Shown piece by piece: positions 41,665 through 51,044 of a stretch of DNA of 55,252 bases. The DNA comes from UBA2287 sp964479665 (GTDB lineage Bacteria > Bacteroidota > Bacteroidia > Bacteroidales > Tenuifilaceae). Within the stretch, counting starts at the first letter, position 1. The number at the start of each line of letters is the position of its first letter. Location of the stretch: NCBI GenBank assembly GCA_964479665.1, contig CAYZNN010000021.1, positions 1 to 55,252 of the forward strand. The letters run 5' to 3'. Below the pieces are notes generated by a model. The model saw nothing but the letters and a program-made list of their open reading frames with translations. It did no database searches and had not been told where the DNA came from. The position numbers and the translations under genes were made by a program.

Positions 41665-43773
41665 ATGAAACTAAAACCATTTCTTATGCTAACAGCAGGT
41701 TTTCTTTTGGCAATAGTATCGTGCAAACAGAAAGAAACAAACCCCCTGCTAACGGAATTCAACACACCATTTAATGTTCCGCCGTTTGAGCAAATTAAAA
41801 CGAAACATTACGAACCTGCCTTTATTGAGGCTATAAAGCAACACAAGGCAGAAATTGAATCCATTATTTCGAACACCGACGAACCAACCTTTGAAAACAC
41901 TATTCTCGAACTCGAGTATAGCGGTAGCCTCCTTCTGCGTGTATCCAACATTTTCTTTCCTCTCACATCAGCTCTCACAAGCCCCGAGATGCAGGCTGTT
42001 TCGCAACAAATTGCGCCCATGCTGAGCAGTCATCGCGACGATATAAATCTAAATCCCAAGCTATTCGAACGGGTAAAGGCCGTTTACGAAAAGAGGAATG
42101 AGCTGAACCTTAATGCAGAGCAACAAATGCTGCTCGACAAAGTATATAAAAGCTTTGTACGCGGTGGGGCAAATCTGGCTGCTGAGAAGCAGGAGCGATT
42201 TCGTCAAATCAACGAATTGCTATCGAAACTCGAACTACAATTCAGCGACAATGTACTAGCCGAAAACAACAATTTCAAACTGGTTGTTGAAAATAATGAA
42301 GATCTTACAGGGCTTCCCGAAAGCGTTATTGAAGCTGCCGCCGAAACTGCTGAAAAAGCCGGAATGAAAGGAAAGTGGATTTTCACACTACACAAACCCA
42401 GCCTAATTCCCTTCATTCAGTTTGCTCAGAATCGTGAACTCCGAGAAAAAATATACAAAGGCTATTACATGCGAGGCGATAATGGCAACGAATTCGACAA
42501 CAATCAATTAATTAGTCAAATAGTTCCTCTCAGGCTAGAGCGAGCTCAACTTTTAGGTTACCCTTCGCATGCTGCATACATTCTTGAGGAGAATATGGCC
42601 AAAACCCCCGAAAAGGTGAACGAGTTTTTAGGCAAACTTTGGACCCCTGCTCTTAATCGAGCTAAGCTTGAAGCCAACGACATGCAAAAAATGATTGACA
42701 AGGAGGGAGGTAACTTCAAATTGGCATCGTGGGACTGGTGGCACTATTCTGAAAAAGTAAGAAGAGAGAAATTCGACTTAGATGAGGAGATGCTTCGCCC
42801 CTACTTCCCACTTGAGGGGGTTAAAAAGGGTATACTCTTGCTTACTGAAAAACTCTTTGGCCTAAAGTACACCAAGCTTTCCAACGTACCCACTTACCAC
42901 CCCGATGCAGAAGTTTATGAAGTAACCGAGGCCGATGGCAAGCATATTGGGTTACTCTATATGGATTTTCACCCTCGCGAAAGCAAACTGGGGGGAGCAT
43001 GGATGACCAGTTACCGCGACCAGCAAATAACCCGTAATGGGGAATTCATTACACCCATTATTACCATTGTTTGCAACTTCACTAAACCAACTGCTAGCAC
43101 ACCTGCCCTTCTTTCGCTCGACGAAACCGAAACCTTTTTCCATGAATTTGGACATGCGCTACATGGATTGCTGGCAAATACTACATACCCAAGCCTTGCA
43201 GGTACAAACGTACCTCGCGACTTCGTGGAACTCCCTTCGCAAATAATGGAGAACTGGAGCACCGATCCGGAATTCCTGAAGATGTATGCCTTCCACTACA
43301 AAACCGGTGAGGTAATTCCCGACGAACTAATTAAAAAAATGCAAGCTAGCGGAACCTTTAACCAAGGGTTTGCAACCGTTGAGTACCTTGCAGCAGCCAT
43401 ACTCGATATGGATTACTACACGTTAACTCAACCCCAGGAGATTAATGCCCGTGAATTTGAGCAAAACTCAATGAAAAAAATTGGGCTTATCGACGAGATT
43501 GTTCCACGCTACCGCAGTACCTATTTCAATCACATTTTCAACCTGGGATACTCAAGCGGATACTATAGCTACATTTGGGCTGGCGTTCTCGATGCCGATG
43601 CTTTTGAGGCATTTAAAGAAACTGGCGACATATTTAATCCCGAAAAAGCAATTAAGTTCCGCGAATTTGTGCTCTCGAAGGGAGGAACTGAAGACCCCAT
43701 GGAACTTTACAAAAAGTTTAGAGGTGCCGAGCCAAAACCCGAACCGCTGCTTAAGAAAAGAGGTTTGATTTGA
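41665..43773 (+). CDS. M3 family peptidase (Dcp/OpdA-like), lipoprotein
   Basis: A 702-residue thimet-type metallopeptidase with a lipoprotein signal (LAIVSC, Cys20). The catalytic helix is FFHEFGHALHGLL (HExxH-type, with the third ligand Glu about 28 residues later in FVELPSQIMENW). The end (GYSSGYYSYIWAGVLDADAF) is the conserved substrate-facing Tyr/Gly loop of peptidyl-dipeptidase Dcp and oligopeptidase A. It should release dipeptides or cut short peptides in the periplasm. The length fits Dcp (about 680). It is monocistronic, between a 209-bp AT-rich gap and a terminator. Confidence 0.93.
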   Translation: MKLKPFLMLTAGFLLAIVSCKQKETNPLLTEFNTPFNVPPFEQIKTKHYEPAFIEAIKQHKAEIESIISNTDEPTFENTILELEYSGSLLLRVSNIFFPLTSALTSPEMQAVSQQIAPMLSSHRDDINLNPKLFERVKAVYEKRNELNLNAEQQMLLDKVYKSFVRGGANLAAEKQERFRQINELLSKLELQFSDNVLAENNNFKLVVENNEDLTGLPESVIEAAAETAEKAGMKGKWIFTLHKPSLIPFIQFAQNRELREKIYKGYYMRGDNGNEFDNNQLISQIVPLRLERAQLLGYPSHAAYILEENMAKTPEKVNEFLGKLWTPALNRAKLEANDMQKMIDKEGGNFKLASWDWWHYSEKVRREKFDLDEEMLRPYFPLEGVKKGILLLTEKLFGLKYTKLSNVPTYHPDAEVYEVTEADGKHIGLLYMDFHPRESKLGGAWMTSYRDQQITRNGEFITPIITIVCNFTKPTASTPALLSLDETETFFHEFGHALHGLLANTTYPSLAGTNVPRDFVELPSQIMENWSTDPEFLKMYAFHYKTGEVIPDELIKKMQASGTFNQGFATVEYLAAAILDMDYYTLTQPQEINAREFEQNSMKKIGLIDEIVPRYRSTYFNHIFNLGYSSGYYSYIWAGVLDADAFEAFKETGDIFNPEKAIKFREFVLSKGGTEDPMELYKKFRGAEPKPEPLLKKRGLI

Positions 43774-43788
43774 GTTTAACCCATTTGT

Positions 43789-43821
43789 AAAAAGGGCAGT
43801 GCAAATGCATTTGCCCTTTTT
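43789..43821 (+). terminator. Intrinsic terminator of the M3 peptidase gene
   Basis: A 10-bp stem AAAAAGGGCA/TGCCCTTTTT (43789-43798 with 43812-43821), enclosing an inner GCAAATGC mini-palindrome and followed by TTATTTT, 16 nt behind the stop codon. Confidence 0.85.
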
Positions 43822-43947
43822 TATTTTAATCAATTGCCATATACCAGCAATGGATGTTTGAATAAAACATATCATTTTAAACCCGCTAATAAATAGCAAC
43901 TTAACCCTATAAAAGCGATTTGTTGGATCAATTAAATTAAACCCCAT

Positions 43948-44043
43948 TCAGATATGGAACTCTAAAGGGTCGAGAGTTTCATCCATTTTAGGTTTTCGAG
44001 CTATAGGTGTAATGGGTCTCATAAGCCAGCCGTTGCGCCCCAT
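43948..44043 (-). CDS. Candidate 31-aa small protein, divergent from the TonB receptor
   Basis: An ATG-initiated frame of 31 codons on the minus strand, 29 nt from the receptor start on the other strand. The peptide is basic and Pro-rich in its first half (MRPITPIARKPK) and acidic at the end (DETLDPLEF). No homologue is recognised and no ribosome-binding site is evident. Its 3' part coincides with a small hairpin (AACTCT...AGAGTT). It may be a real small protein, or chance. Confidence 0.25.
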   Translation of the reverse strand: MGRNGWLMRPITPIARKPKMDETLDPLEFHI

Positions 44044-44072
44044 ATTTACATTACATTATTTTCATAATTTTA

Positions 44073-46811
44073 ATGAAAACAATTATTAATCCATTGTATG
44101 TAGGTCTTTCGGTTCGATTGGCAACAACTTTTGTTATTATTTTTATTTCCATTGCACTGGGGTGCCAGATTGCTTCGGGTCAGAAACCACTTCCAAACGG
44201 AAATGAAAAAATCTCATTCCCTGAATTTGTTAAGAACCTAGAGAATAAAAATGGTATAAAAATTTTTTATAACCCAAGATTGGTTGAGGGAGACTCGATA
44301 GGCTATTCAATAACTACACTACCAATTGAAGAGGCGCTGCAACAGGTTTCTGTTTTAAAAAAACTTGATGTAGTTCTTTTCCAAGGAAATTACCTTCTGC
44401 TTCCACTGGAAGTAGCGTTAACAAACCTCGGCGACACAAAAAGCACACGAATAGGTATTGGAAATGCCAATGAGTTCGGACGATACACTAAAGCAAGATT
44501 CTGGGGAAGAATTGTTGATGGCCAAGACGGAGAACCGTTGGCAGGAGCAGTAATATACGCCGACAAACTGGGAATTGGAACCAGTTCGGGAGGCAATGGT
44601 GAATACTCGCTCGAACTGCCGGTTGGAGATCACAACATCAGGTTATCGTTTATTGGATACGAAGAGGCATATTACCCTATTACTCTTTTTTCGCCCGGCG
44701 AACTCAACATGGAGATCATGGAGAAAAGCCATGCCATTGAGGGTGTTAGCGTTTATGCCCGGAAAAGCGACTCCAACGTTTCGCAAACCCAAATGAGCAT
44801 TGTAAGGCTTGACACTCGTTCAATTCAACTACTACCTACTTCCTTGGGGGAAAAAGATGTAATTAAAGGAATAACATTATTGCCCGGAGTACAGGCAGTT
44901 GGTGAGTTCGGGTCGGGATTTAATGTTAGAGGTGGAAGCGCCGACCAAAATTTAATTATGATTGAAGGTGTTCCTCTATTCAACTCATCGCATCTGTTTG
45001 GACTCACATCGCTTGTAAATCCCGATTTGGTAAATAACATAACCCTTTACAAAGGGGGAATTCCCTCTAGGTTTGGCGAGAGAGCGGCCTCAGTTATGGA
45101 CATAAAGTTGGGAGGTAAAAACGAAGGAAAATTTCATGCAAGTGGAGGTATAGGAATCCTCAATAGCAGACTGAGCGTTGAAGCTCCATTGCCCAGTAAA
45201 AAGGGATATGTGATTATTGGTGGGCGTTCTTCGTATTCCAACTGGCTACTGAACCGACTTCCCGATGAAGACCTTATGAATAGTTCTGCAAATTTCTGCG
45301 ACATAACAGGCCTTGTGAACTTAAATATTTCCAAAAATCATAATCTCTCAATTTTTGGCTATTCAAGTTACGATGCTTTTTCACTATCCAATGAAATTGA
45401 TTATAATTACTCAAGCCAAATGGCTTCGGTTAGGTGGAACGGGAAGCTATTCGAAAGCACCCTTGCTTCGGTTGCATATGGTTATAGTGGCTATGGTTAC
45501 CAAATGGCAAGCAATAGCCCCTTAAGTCCTAACAATTCGAATAAATTCAAGTCGAATATTCAGTACAATAGCCTTAAATCAAACGCAACACACTATTTTA
45601 CTTCGAATTATTCGCTCGAACTAGGTTTCAACGCCATTCATTATGGTATAAAGCCGGGTGAAGTTACACCATTGGGAACCCTCTCAACAATCCTTTCCAG
45701 TAGCATTGCCACGGATCAAGGGTTGGAACTTGCTGGTTATGCAGGAAGTTCCATTACAATTAATGATAGGCTCAGCACTGAAGTAGGAATCAGATACTCC
45801 CACTTCGCTAAGTTAGGCCCCAATACAGAATATATTTATTGCTCTGGATGTGCGCTTTCAACCGTTAATATTATTGACTCTGTTTCATACGGAAAGTACG
45901 AAGCGAATTCAAACTACAGCGGATTTGAGCCCCGTATGGGTTTAAAATTTCAGGTCGATGCTAGCTCATCGGTAAAGCTCAGCTATAACCGCACTTTACA
46001 GTACATCAATCTTGTTTCAAACAGCTCGGTATCGGCACCTTCAGACACATGGTACTTGAGCAACAGGTATATAAAGCCAACTTTAAATGAGCAGATTGCC
46101 CTGGGGTACTTTAAAAATTTCATGAACAACACGGTCGAAACCTCCATTGAACTTTACTATAAAAAGTCGAAAAATAATATTGAAACGAAAAATAACGCCA
46201 TAATCCTAATGAATCGTTCCCTTGAAACGGAATTGATTAATACACTAGGCTATGCATACGGAATTGAACTATATGTAAAAAAAGTGACGGGTAAACTAAC
46301 CGGCTGGGTTAGCTACACGTTTTCCCAGGCCCAAAGGCGCAGCCAATCCTTAATACCCGAAGAACAAATTAATGCCAATGCTTATTTCCCTTCCGACTAT
46401 GATAAACCTCACAATTTAATTGTGAATGGTACCTTTCAAATAACCCGCCAGTGGCGGGTTGGTGGAACTTTCACATATAGTACAGGGAGGCCAATAACGC
46501 TTCCAGAACTCGCATTTAGCAGCGGGGGGAACCAACTTATTTACTATTCCGATAGAAACAAATATAGGCTTCCAGAATATCATAGGCTCGACCTGTCGCT
46601 AAGTTACGATGGTTCGTTGAGGGTTAAGAAAAAGTGGTACAGCTACTGGACCCTTTCGCTAGTAAATGTTTACTCACGAAAAAACATTCATTCGGTGTTT
46701 TACCAAAAAACTGCTCCCTCGCAAGCTAATAACTACCAGCAGTATGCTTTATATAAATTAACCATTATTGGCAGGCCGCTACCTACTCTTACTTACAACT
46801 TTAACTTTTAA
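44073..46811 (+). CDS. TonB-dependent receptor with STN and carboxypeptidase-like N-domains
   Basis: A 912-residue outer-membrane receptor. Signal peptide (to about residue 37), a secretin/TonB N-terminal (STN) domain (about 45-110, FPEFVKNLENKNGIKIFYN), a CarboxypepD_reg-like domain (FWGRIVDGQDGEPLAGAVIYADKLG, in part), a plug (LLPGVQAVGEFGSGFNVRGG and SRFGERAASVMDI) and a 22-strand barrel ending YNFNF. An STN domain usually signals through an anti-sigma factor, but no such gene is adjacent. The receptor heads a rightward operon with DUF4249, MG2-like and hypothetical secreted proteins. The ligand is unknown. There is no SusD partner, so the system differs from glycan-uptake loci. Confidence 0.92.
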   Translation: MKTIINPLYVGLSVRLATTFVIIFISIALGCQIASGQKPLPNGNEKISFPEFVKNLENKNGIKIFYNPRLVEGDSIGYSITTLPIEEALQQVSVLKKLDVVLFQGNYLLLPLEVALTNLGDTKSTRIGIGNANEFGRYTKARFWGRIVDGQDGEPLAGAVIYADKLGIGTSSGGNGEYSLELPVGDHNIRLSFIGYEEAYYPITLFSPGELNMEIMEKSHAIEGVSVYARKSDSNVSQTQMSIVRLDTRSIQLLPTSLGEKDVIKGITLLPGVQAVGEFGSGFNVRGGSADQNLIMIEGVPLFNSSHLFGLTSLVNPDLVNNITLYKGGIPSRFGERAASVMDIKLGGKNEGKFHASGGIGILNSRLSVEAPLPSKKGYVIIGGRSSYSNWLLNRLPDEDLMNSSANFCDITGLVNLNISKNHNLSIFGYSSYDAFSLSNEIDYNYSSQMASVRWNGKLFESTLASVAYGYSGYGYQMASNSPLSPNNSNKFKSNIQYNSLKSNATHYFTSNYSLELGFNAIHYGIKPGEVTPLGTLSTILSSSIATDQGLELAGYAGSSITINDRLSTEVGIRYSHFAKLGPNTEYIYCSGCALSTVNIIDSVSYGKYEANSNYSGFEPRMGLKFQVDASSSVKLSYNRTLQYINLVSNSSVSAPSDTWYLSNRYIKPTLNEQIALGYFKNFMNNTVETSIELYYKKSKNNIETKNNAIILMNRSLETELINTLGYAYGIELYVKKVTGKLTGWVSYTFSQAQRRSQSLIPEEQINANAYFPSDYDKPHNLIVNGTFQITRQWRVGGTFTYSTGRPITLPELAFSSGGNQLIYYSDRNKYRLPEYHRLDLSLSYDGSLRVKKKWYSYWTLSLVNVYSRKNIHSVFYQKTAPSQANNYQQYALYKLTIIGRPLPTLTYNFNF

Positions 46812-46821
46812 TATTTAAACC

Positions 46822-47928
46822 ATGCATAAGAAGTTTCAAATTCTTTTAATACTTGCAATTTTTGCATTGAACTATAATTGCAAAGAAGTTTTTGAACCCT
46901 ATATACAGCCAACTGACAATGTAATTGTTGTAGAAGGGCTTGTAACTAACGCCCCTGGACCTTACTACATTAAATTATCAAAGGCTGTTCAGTTCAATTC
47001 TGGCCATACACCTGAACCACTCCAAGGAGCACAAGTTATTGTAACCGATAGTTACGACAGAAGCTTCACATTTAACGAAAGTAGCCCAGGAACATACCAG
47101 TCGCCGGCCGGCTTAACAGGAACAGTGGGCGTTTCTTATACCCTTCGAATTGTGTTACCCAACGGAGAAACTTACGAATCGTTTCCACAGGAAATGAAGC
47201 CACTTTTCAACATTGCTTCGCTTAAAGCCAAGAAGGTAGTTAAAACCGAAGCAGTGGAAACCAATTTTGGAAGCGTTGAAATAGTTGAAACCCCCGGCAT
47301 AAATGCGATACTGAGCATAAACGAGGGTGCAGTATCGAATCCAAAAGTTCGTTTTCAGTCCGACATTATGGTGCAATACAATCGCGAAATAACCGATAAG
47401 GGACAGGGCCCCTCGAACAACCCACCCGATCCTCCAGCCATACCCATGTGGTACTGCTGGAAAATTTTTAGCAAGGCCGAAGGCACTGCTAATATCAACC
47501 TTCCCAACACAAACAATCAGCCAAGCGATATAAACAATAGCGTTGTTGCTTTCATACCAAAAAGAACGAACCGATACTATTTGCTTGCCCCCGATGAATA
47601 CCTTATGCATCTCATGCTGCGAGTTAAACTTTACAGTTTAAGCGACGATTCGTACAAGTACTACCACGACATTTACAAACAACTTTCGTCGGACGGAAGT
47701 TTATTTGCTCCAATTGCATCGCAACTATACAGCAACATTCGCAGCATTTCAAATCCCCAAAAACCGGCTATTGGCCTATTCGAAGTATCAGCCGAAAGTG
47801 TTGCAAGTTTTATTGTTACTGAAATTTTCTCAGCCGATACTGTTTACTTTACTCCAACAGATAAGTTTATTAGTCCGCCATCGCCCAACTGCCTTTACAA
47901 CATTAAACCCCTGTTCTGGGGCAATTAA
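46822..47928 (+). CDS. DUF4249 lipoprotein, receptor partner
   Basis: A 368-residue exported protein of the DUF4249 family. The hydrophobic start ends in a lipobox-like NYNC (Cys20), followed by EVFEPYIQPTDNVIVVEGLVTNAPGPYYIKLSK, a beta-sandwich resembling Ig or CarboxypepD folds. The C-terminus has two cysteines, the last near SPNCLYNIKPLFWGN. DUF4249 genes very often follow STN-type TonB receptors in Bacteroidota, but the function is not described. It begins 10 nt behind the receptor stop codon and is followed 14 nt later by the MG2-like gene. Confidence 0.87.
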   Translation: MHKKFQILLILAIFALNYNCKEVFEPYIQPTDNVIVVEGLVTNAPGPYYIKLSKAVQFNSGHTPEPLQGAQVIVTDSYDRSFTFNESSPGTYQSPAGLTGTVGVSYTLRIVLPNGETYESFPQEMKPLFNIASLKAKKVVKTEAVETNFGSVEIVETPGINAILSINEGAVSNPKVRFQSDIMVQYNREITDKGQGPSNNPPDPPAIPMWYCWKIFSKAEGTANINLPNTNNQPSDINNSVVAFIPKRTNRYYLLAPDEYLMHLMLRVKLYSLSDDSYKYYHDIYKQLSSDGSLFAPIASQLYSNIRSISNPQKPAIGLFEVSAESVASFIVTEIFSADTVYFTPTDKFISPPSPNCLYNIKPLFWGN

Positions 47929-47942
47929 CAATTATACAAATC

Positions 47943-50207
47943 ATGAATAAAAGCATATATTTCATTTTCCTTCTGTTTTATTGCCATCAAATTGTATTCG
48001 GAAATACACAGAAAGAACTTGCCAAGTTTGCACCTTACGAGGCTATGTATGTGCATACCGACAGGGATTTATATTTTGCTGGCGATTGGCTACATTTTAA
48101 GTCCTACCTGCATTTCGACAGTTTAAATATTCTGAAAAGTAAAGTGCAGTACCTGTCTCTTCAATCCGAAAATGGAAGGCAAGTTTTCAACCTTGAACTT
48201 TGGGCCGAGAAAGGGGTTTCGAATGGGTCAATTCAATTGCCCGACACTTTACCCACGGGCAAATATCGATTAATGGGTTGGACAAACAACATGATTATTT
48301 CAAAAGGAGCGCTTTTCACAAAGCAGTTAATCGTTATTAATCGGTTCGACGAGAGGGCCCTTGAAAAAATCTCGATTACTCAACGCCCCTCGCTGCATAT
48401 TTCAATTGAAGGCAACAGCCTTTTAGTTGAAAAACCCAATAGCGTATTTGTATGGTTCGATTTTGCTCAGAACTCCAGCATCGATGCGTTACCCGTAATT
48501 GAAAACAGTTCGGATACCATTCAAAAAGTAGCCCTGGACGCTAGCGGTTTTGGATCATTCGTTTTAACACCAAAGCCCAATTCAACTTATCGTGTTGGCG
48601 ACAGGTCGTTAATGCCATTGTTTGAAAGTAAACCAGCCAGACTGTCGGTTTCACAAAGTTCTGCTGACTCATTAAGCATTGAGTTTGCATACGAATATGG
48701 ACCTTTTGCTATAAACATTGAGCAGGACGGACAAATACTTTGGAAACAAAAATTTGAAGCGATAGGGCAGCCAATAAACCAGATTGTGAACTCATCGTTC
48801 ATTCGTGACGGTTTATTTTGTGTTACTCTCAGAAACAATTTGGGCGAAATAGTTGAATCTGCTTCGCAGTTCAAATCGCCTTTATATCCAGAAGTAAAGA
48901 TTCAAACAAATAGCAAAACATATAAAACCCGCGAGGTGGTAAAGTTGCAAATTAATGCCCAGCAAATTAACCAAAGAGTAGCCTCTGCCTCTCTTGCAAT
49001 TACCCGTGTTGAGTCGAAAACATTTAATTCTCCAAGCATAGTTTCATATTTTAAATCAAATCATACCGATACGCTTATTGTGTTAAAAGGAGGTGATAGC
49101 TCTCAACCCAAATTTACAAATTTGAGCAATGGCGAACTTTTTTTGCCAAAACACTACTGGCCCAACGACGACAAAGAAATTCTGATAGTGCCCGAGAATC
49201 ACGGATCCATTCTCAGCGGAATTGTGATAAACCATACAACAAAGAAGCCTATAGAAAACACGTTTGTTGTTTTAACCACTCCCGATAGCATTGTTTATTT
49301 AAAATATGCTGAAACATTCGAAGATGGTTCGTTTTTCTTCCTTATTGACGACTATTTGCAAAACAAATCGGTTTATTTAAACACATTTGGAAATAGTCCC
49401 GAAATTTTGGGTTCAACCATATTGGTTCGAGAAAAATTCCGTCCTCAGACCGTTGCTCCTACCCATATAATATTTAACAAAAATATTCTCCGTTACATTG
49501 ACGAGGCAAAAACAACAAGAAGGGCAATTAAAGCATTCGATATAAATTTTAGCATAGAATCTCTCAAACCCTTCCTTTCTAAGAAACCGGTTCCTTTATA
49601 CTCCAAGGCAAGCCATACATATAGGTTCTCCGATTACGTTGCATTCGACCATTTTCAGGAAATATCAACTGAAGTAATTCCAGCTCTGCGAATTAGAAAA
49701 GAGCGGAATCAATACAAAGCAAAAATGGTAAACACCAGAACCAAATCATTTTTCCCGGGCGAGCCTTCATTCTTTTTAAATGGTGTTTACATGAAAGATA
49801 TCAAGAATATTTTACACCTATCGTCGAAGGAGCTGGAAAGAACCGAAACGGTTAGTGAACCACGCTTTTTTGGAAACATCGTTTTTAATGGCATTGTATC
49901 GCTTTATACTCACAAAACCCTTATTGGCGAGCAAGTGTATAGTGGGTTTAAGGTCGACAATAAAATTCAATACCCTCAGAACCAACCATTCCCTCACGTA
50001 AACCAAAACAGTTTAATAACCGATTCGAGAATAGCCGATCTGCGAGAAACCTTACTTTGGATTCCTTACTTGGATTTTAATTTGAATAATACGTGCACCG
50101 TTCAATTTCTCACGTCCGATATTAAAGGGGAATATAATATTACCCTCGAAGGGATAACTAAAGACGGAAGCCCTTTTTATCAATCAATCAACATAACTGT
50201 AAACTAA
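47943..50207 (+). CDS. MG2-like (alpha-2-macroglobulin-related) secreted protein
   Basis: A 754-residue protein with a signal peptide (about 1-21). Near residue 30 it carries the motif YEAMYVHTDRDLYFAGDWLHF, typical of the macroglobulin-like MG2 beta-sandwich proteins of Bacteroidota, followed by a second region with LPTGKYRLMGWTNNM. Further on are repeats of beta-sandwich type (VKIQTNSKTYKTREVVKL) and a CarboxypepD_reg-like strand pair (SILSGIVINHTTKKPIENTFVV). There is no thioester motif and no transmembrane anchor. The protein probably works in the periplasm or at the surface with the receptor encoded two genes upstream. Its function is unknown. It ends 6 nt before the next gene. Confidence 0.75.
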   Translation: MNKSIYFIFLLFYCHQIVFGNTQKELAKFAPYEAMYVHTDRDLYFAGDWLHFKSYLHFDSLNILKSKVQYLSLQSENGRQVFNLELWAEKGVSNGSIQLPDTLPTGKYRLMGWTNNMIISKGALFTKQLIVINRFDERALEKISITQRPSLHISIEGNSLLVEKPNSVFVWFDFAQNSSIDALPVIENSSDTIQKVALDASGFGSFVLTPKPNSTYRVGDRSLMPLFESKPARLSVSQSSADSLSIEFAYEYGPFAINIEQDGQILWKQKFEAIGQPINQIVNSSFIRDGLFCVTLRNNLGEIVESASQFKSPLYPEVKIQTNSKTYKTREVVKLQINAQQINQRVASASLAITRVESKTFNSPSIVSYFKSNHTDTLIVLKGGDSSQPKFTNLSNGELFLPKHYWPNDDKEILIVPENHGSILSGIVINHTTKKPIENTFVVLTTPDSIVYLKYAETFEDGSFFFLIDDYLQNKSVYLNTFGNSPEILGSTILVREKFRPQTVAPTHIIFNKNILRYIDEAKTTRRAIKAFDINFSIESLKPFLSKKPVPLYSKASHTYRFSDYVAFDHFQEISTEVIPALRIRKERNQYKAKMVNTRTKSFFPGEPSFFLNGVYMKDIKNILHLSSKELERTETVSEPRFFGNIVFNGIVSLYTHKTLIGEQVYSGFKVDNKIQYPQNQPFPHVNQNSLITDSRIADLRETLLWIPYLDFNLNNTCTVQFLTSDIKGEYNITLEGITKDGSPFYQSINITVN

Positions 50208-50213
50208 CTTAAA

Positions 50214-50813
50214 ATGCGTTTCCTCATATTAATTGCCTGTAATATTTTGCTTTTATCCTGCTCTTTTAACGTTTGGTCGCAAAGCAACAATATTTTTGAA
50301 ACTATAAACAAATTGAATGGGCTCCATTTACCGGGTGAAATTATAAGCATTCAGGAACAAACGGTAGGTTCACAATATTTTATGCCTAACTGGAGCCTTG
50401 GAAGCATAACCCTTATGAATGGAGACATCGCAAAGGATATTCTCCTGAATTACAATGGGCTGCACGATCAACTGCATGCAATCAACCCATCCATAGGGAA
50501 ACCGATTGTTGTCGATAAAAATGTAGTTGTTGAATTTTCTATCTACAACAACTCCAATGGTGAAGACTATATATTTCGAAAAATCATGGTTAAAAGCGCT
50601 TCTTCAAACCCAGCTGAAATTTACGGGCAAATTCTAACAAGCGGCAAATACACTCTTATAGCACATCGAAACATTGTTATTAATGGAAAAGAATTGGTAC
50701 ACCAAAACGGCAAACTTACTGAGTTACCCCGAATTCGTCCGAAATACCGCTATTATATTATAAAAAACAGCGGAGAGGTTAAACCTATAGAAATCAAAAA
50801 AAATCAGTTCTAA
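50214..50813 (+). CDS. Secreted hypothetical protein, truncated by an A8 frameshift
   Basis: A 199-residue exported protein of unknown function. A signal peptide ends near VWSQ (a Cys at position 16 could alternatively serve as lipobox). The mature part contains YFMPNWSLGSITLMNGDIAKDILLNYNG, a segment found in a Bacteroidota family of unknown secreted proteins, and PKYRYYIIKNSGEVKPIE. The reading frame ends in the peptide EIKKNQF, directly after a run of eight A at 50796-50803. In the -1 frame a further 42 codons are open and look like the natural C-terminus (see the next entry). It is the last gene of the receptor operon. Confidence 0.7.
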   Translation: MRFLILIACNILLLSCSFNVWSQSNNIFETINKLNGLHLPGEIISIQEQTVGSQYFMPNWSLGSITLMNGDIAKDILLNYNGLHDQLHAINPSIGKPIVVDKNVVVEFSIYNNSNGEDYIFRKIMVKSASSNPAEIYGQILTSGKYTLIAHRNIVINGKELVHQNGKLTELPRIRPKYRYYIIKNSGEVKPIEIKKNQF

Positions 50814-50932
50814 AGTCGCTAGATCTTATTGATGAGCCATTGGCCCGTGAAGTAATTTCAAATAGGAGAATTCGTATTAGAGACGAAAATAGTGTTGCAG
50901 AACTTATTGCAATTATTAATAGCAACAAATAG
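50796..50932 (+). pseudogene. A8 slip site and out-of-frame C-terminal segment of the preceding gene
   Basis: Reading one extra A through the run at 50796-50803 joins the upstream frame to a 42-codon frame (50804-50929, stop TAG 50930-50932) encoding SVLKSLDLIDEPLAREVI, then a basic stretch (NRRIRIRDENSVAEL) and AIINSNK. This segment has a protein-like composition and the helix-rich end expected of the family, and it stops before a strong terminator. It may be a sequencing error, a recent mutation, phase variation, or programmed -1 slippage at the A-run. Confidence 0.6.
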
Positions 50933-50990
50933 GCATTGTCACTCGGCTTAAGCTTTTATTTCCAAGACTTAATTTGGAGAGGAGTAAAAA

Positions 50991-51029
50991 GAATAAATCC
51001 AACACCACAAAATTGTGTTGGATTTATTC
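50991..51029. terminator. Bidirectional terminator between the receptor operon and lpdA
   Basis: A perfect 15-bp stem (50991-51005 with 51015-51029, 9-nt loop) between two convergent transcripts. It is followed by short T-rich runs on both strands. Confidence 0.85.
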
Positions 51030-51044
51030 ATTGACGATTACAAT

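Noticed and set aside
43552..43947. 131-codon minus-strand frame behind the M3 peptidase
   Set aside because: It runs through a clear intrinsic terminator and into the peptidase coding region; not protein-like.
44073..50207. Possible SusC/SusD glycan-uptake locus
   Set aside because: The receptor has an STN domain and the partner is DUF4249, not SusD; no glycoside hydrolase is nearby.
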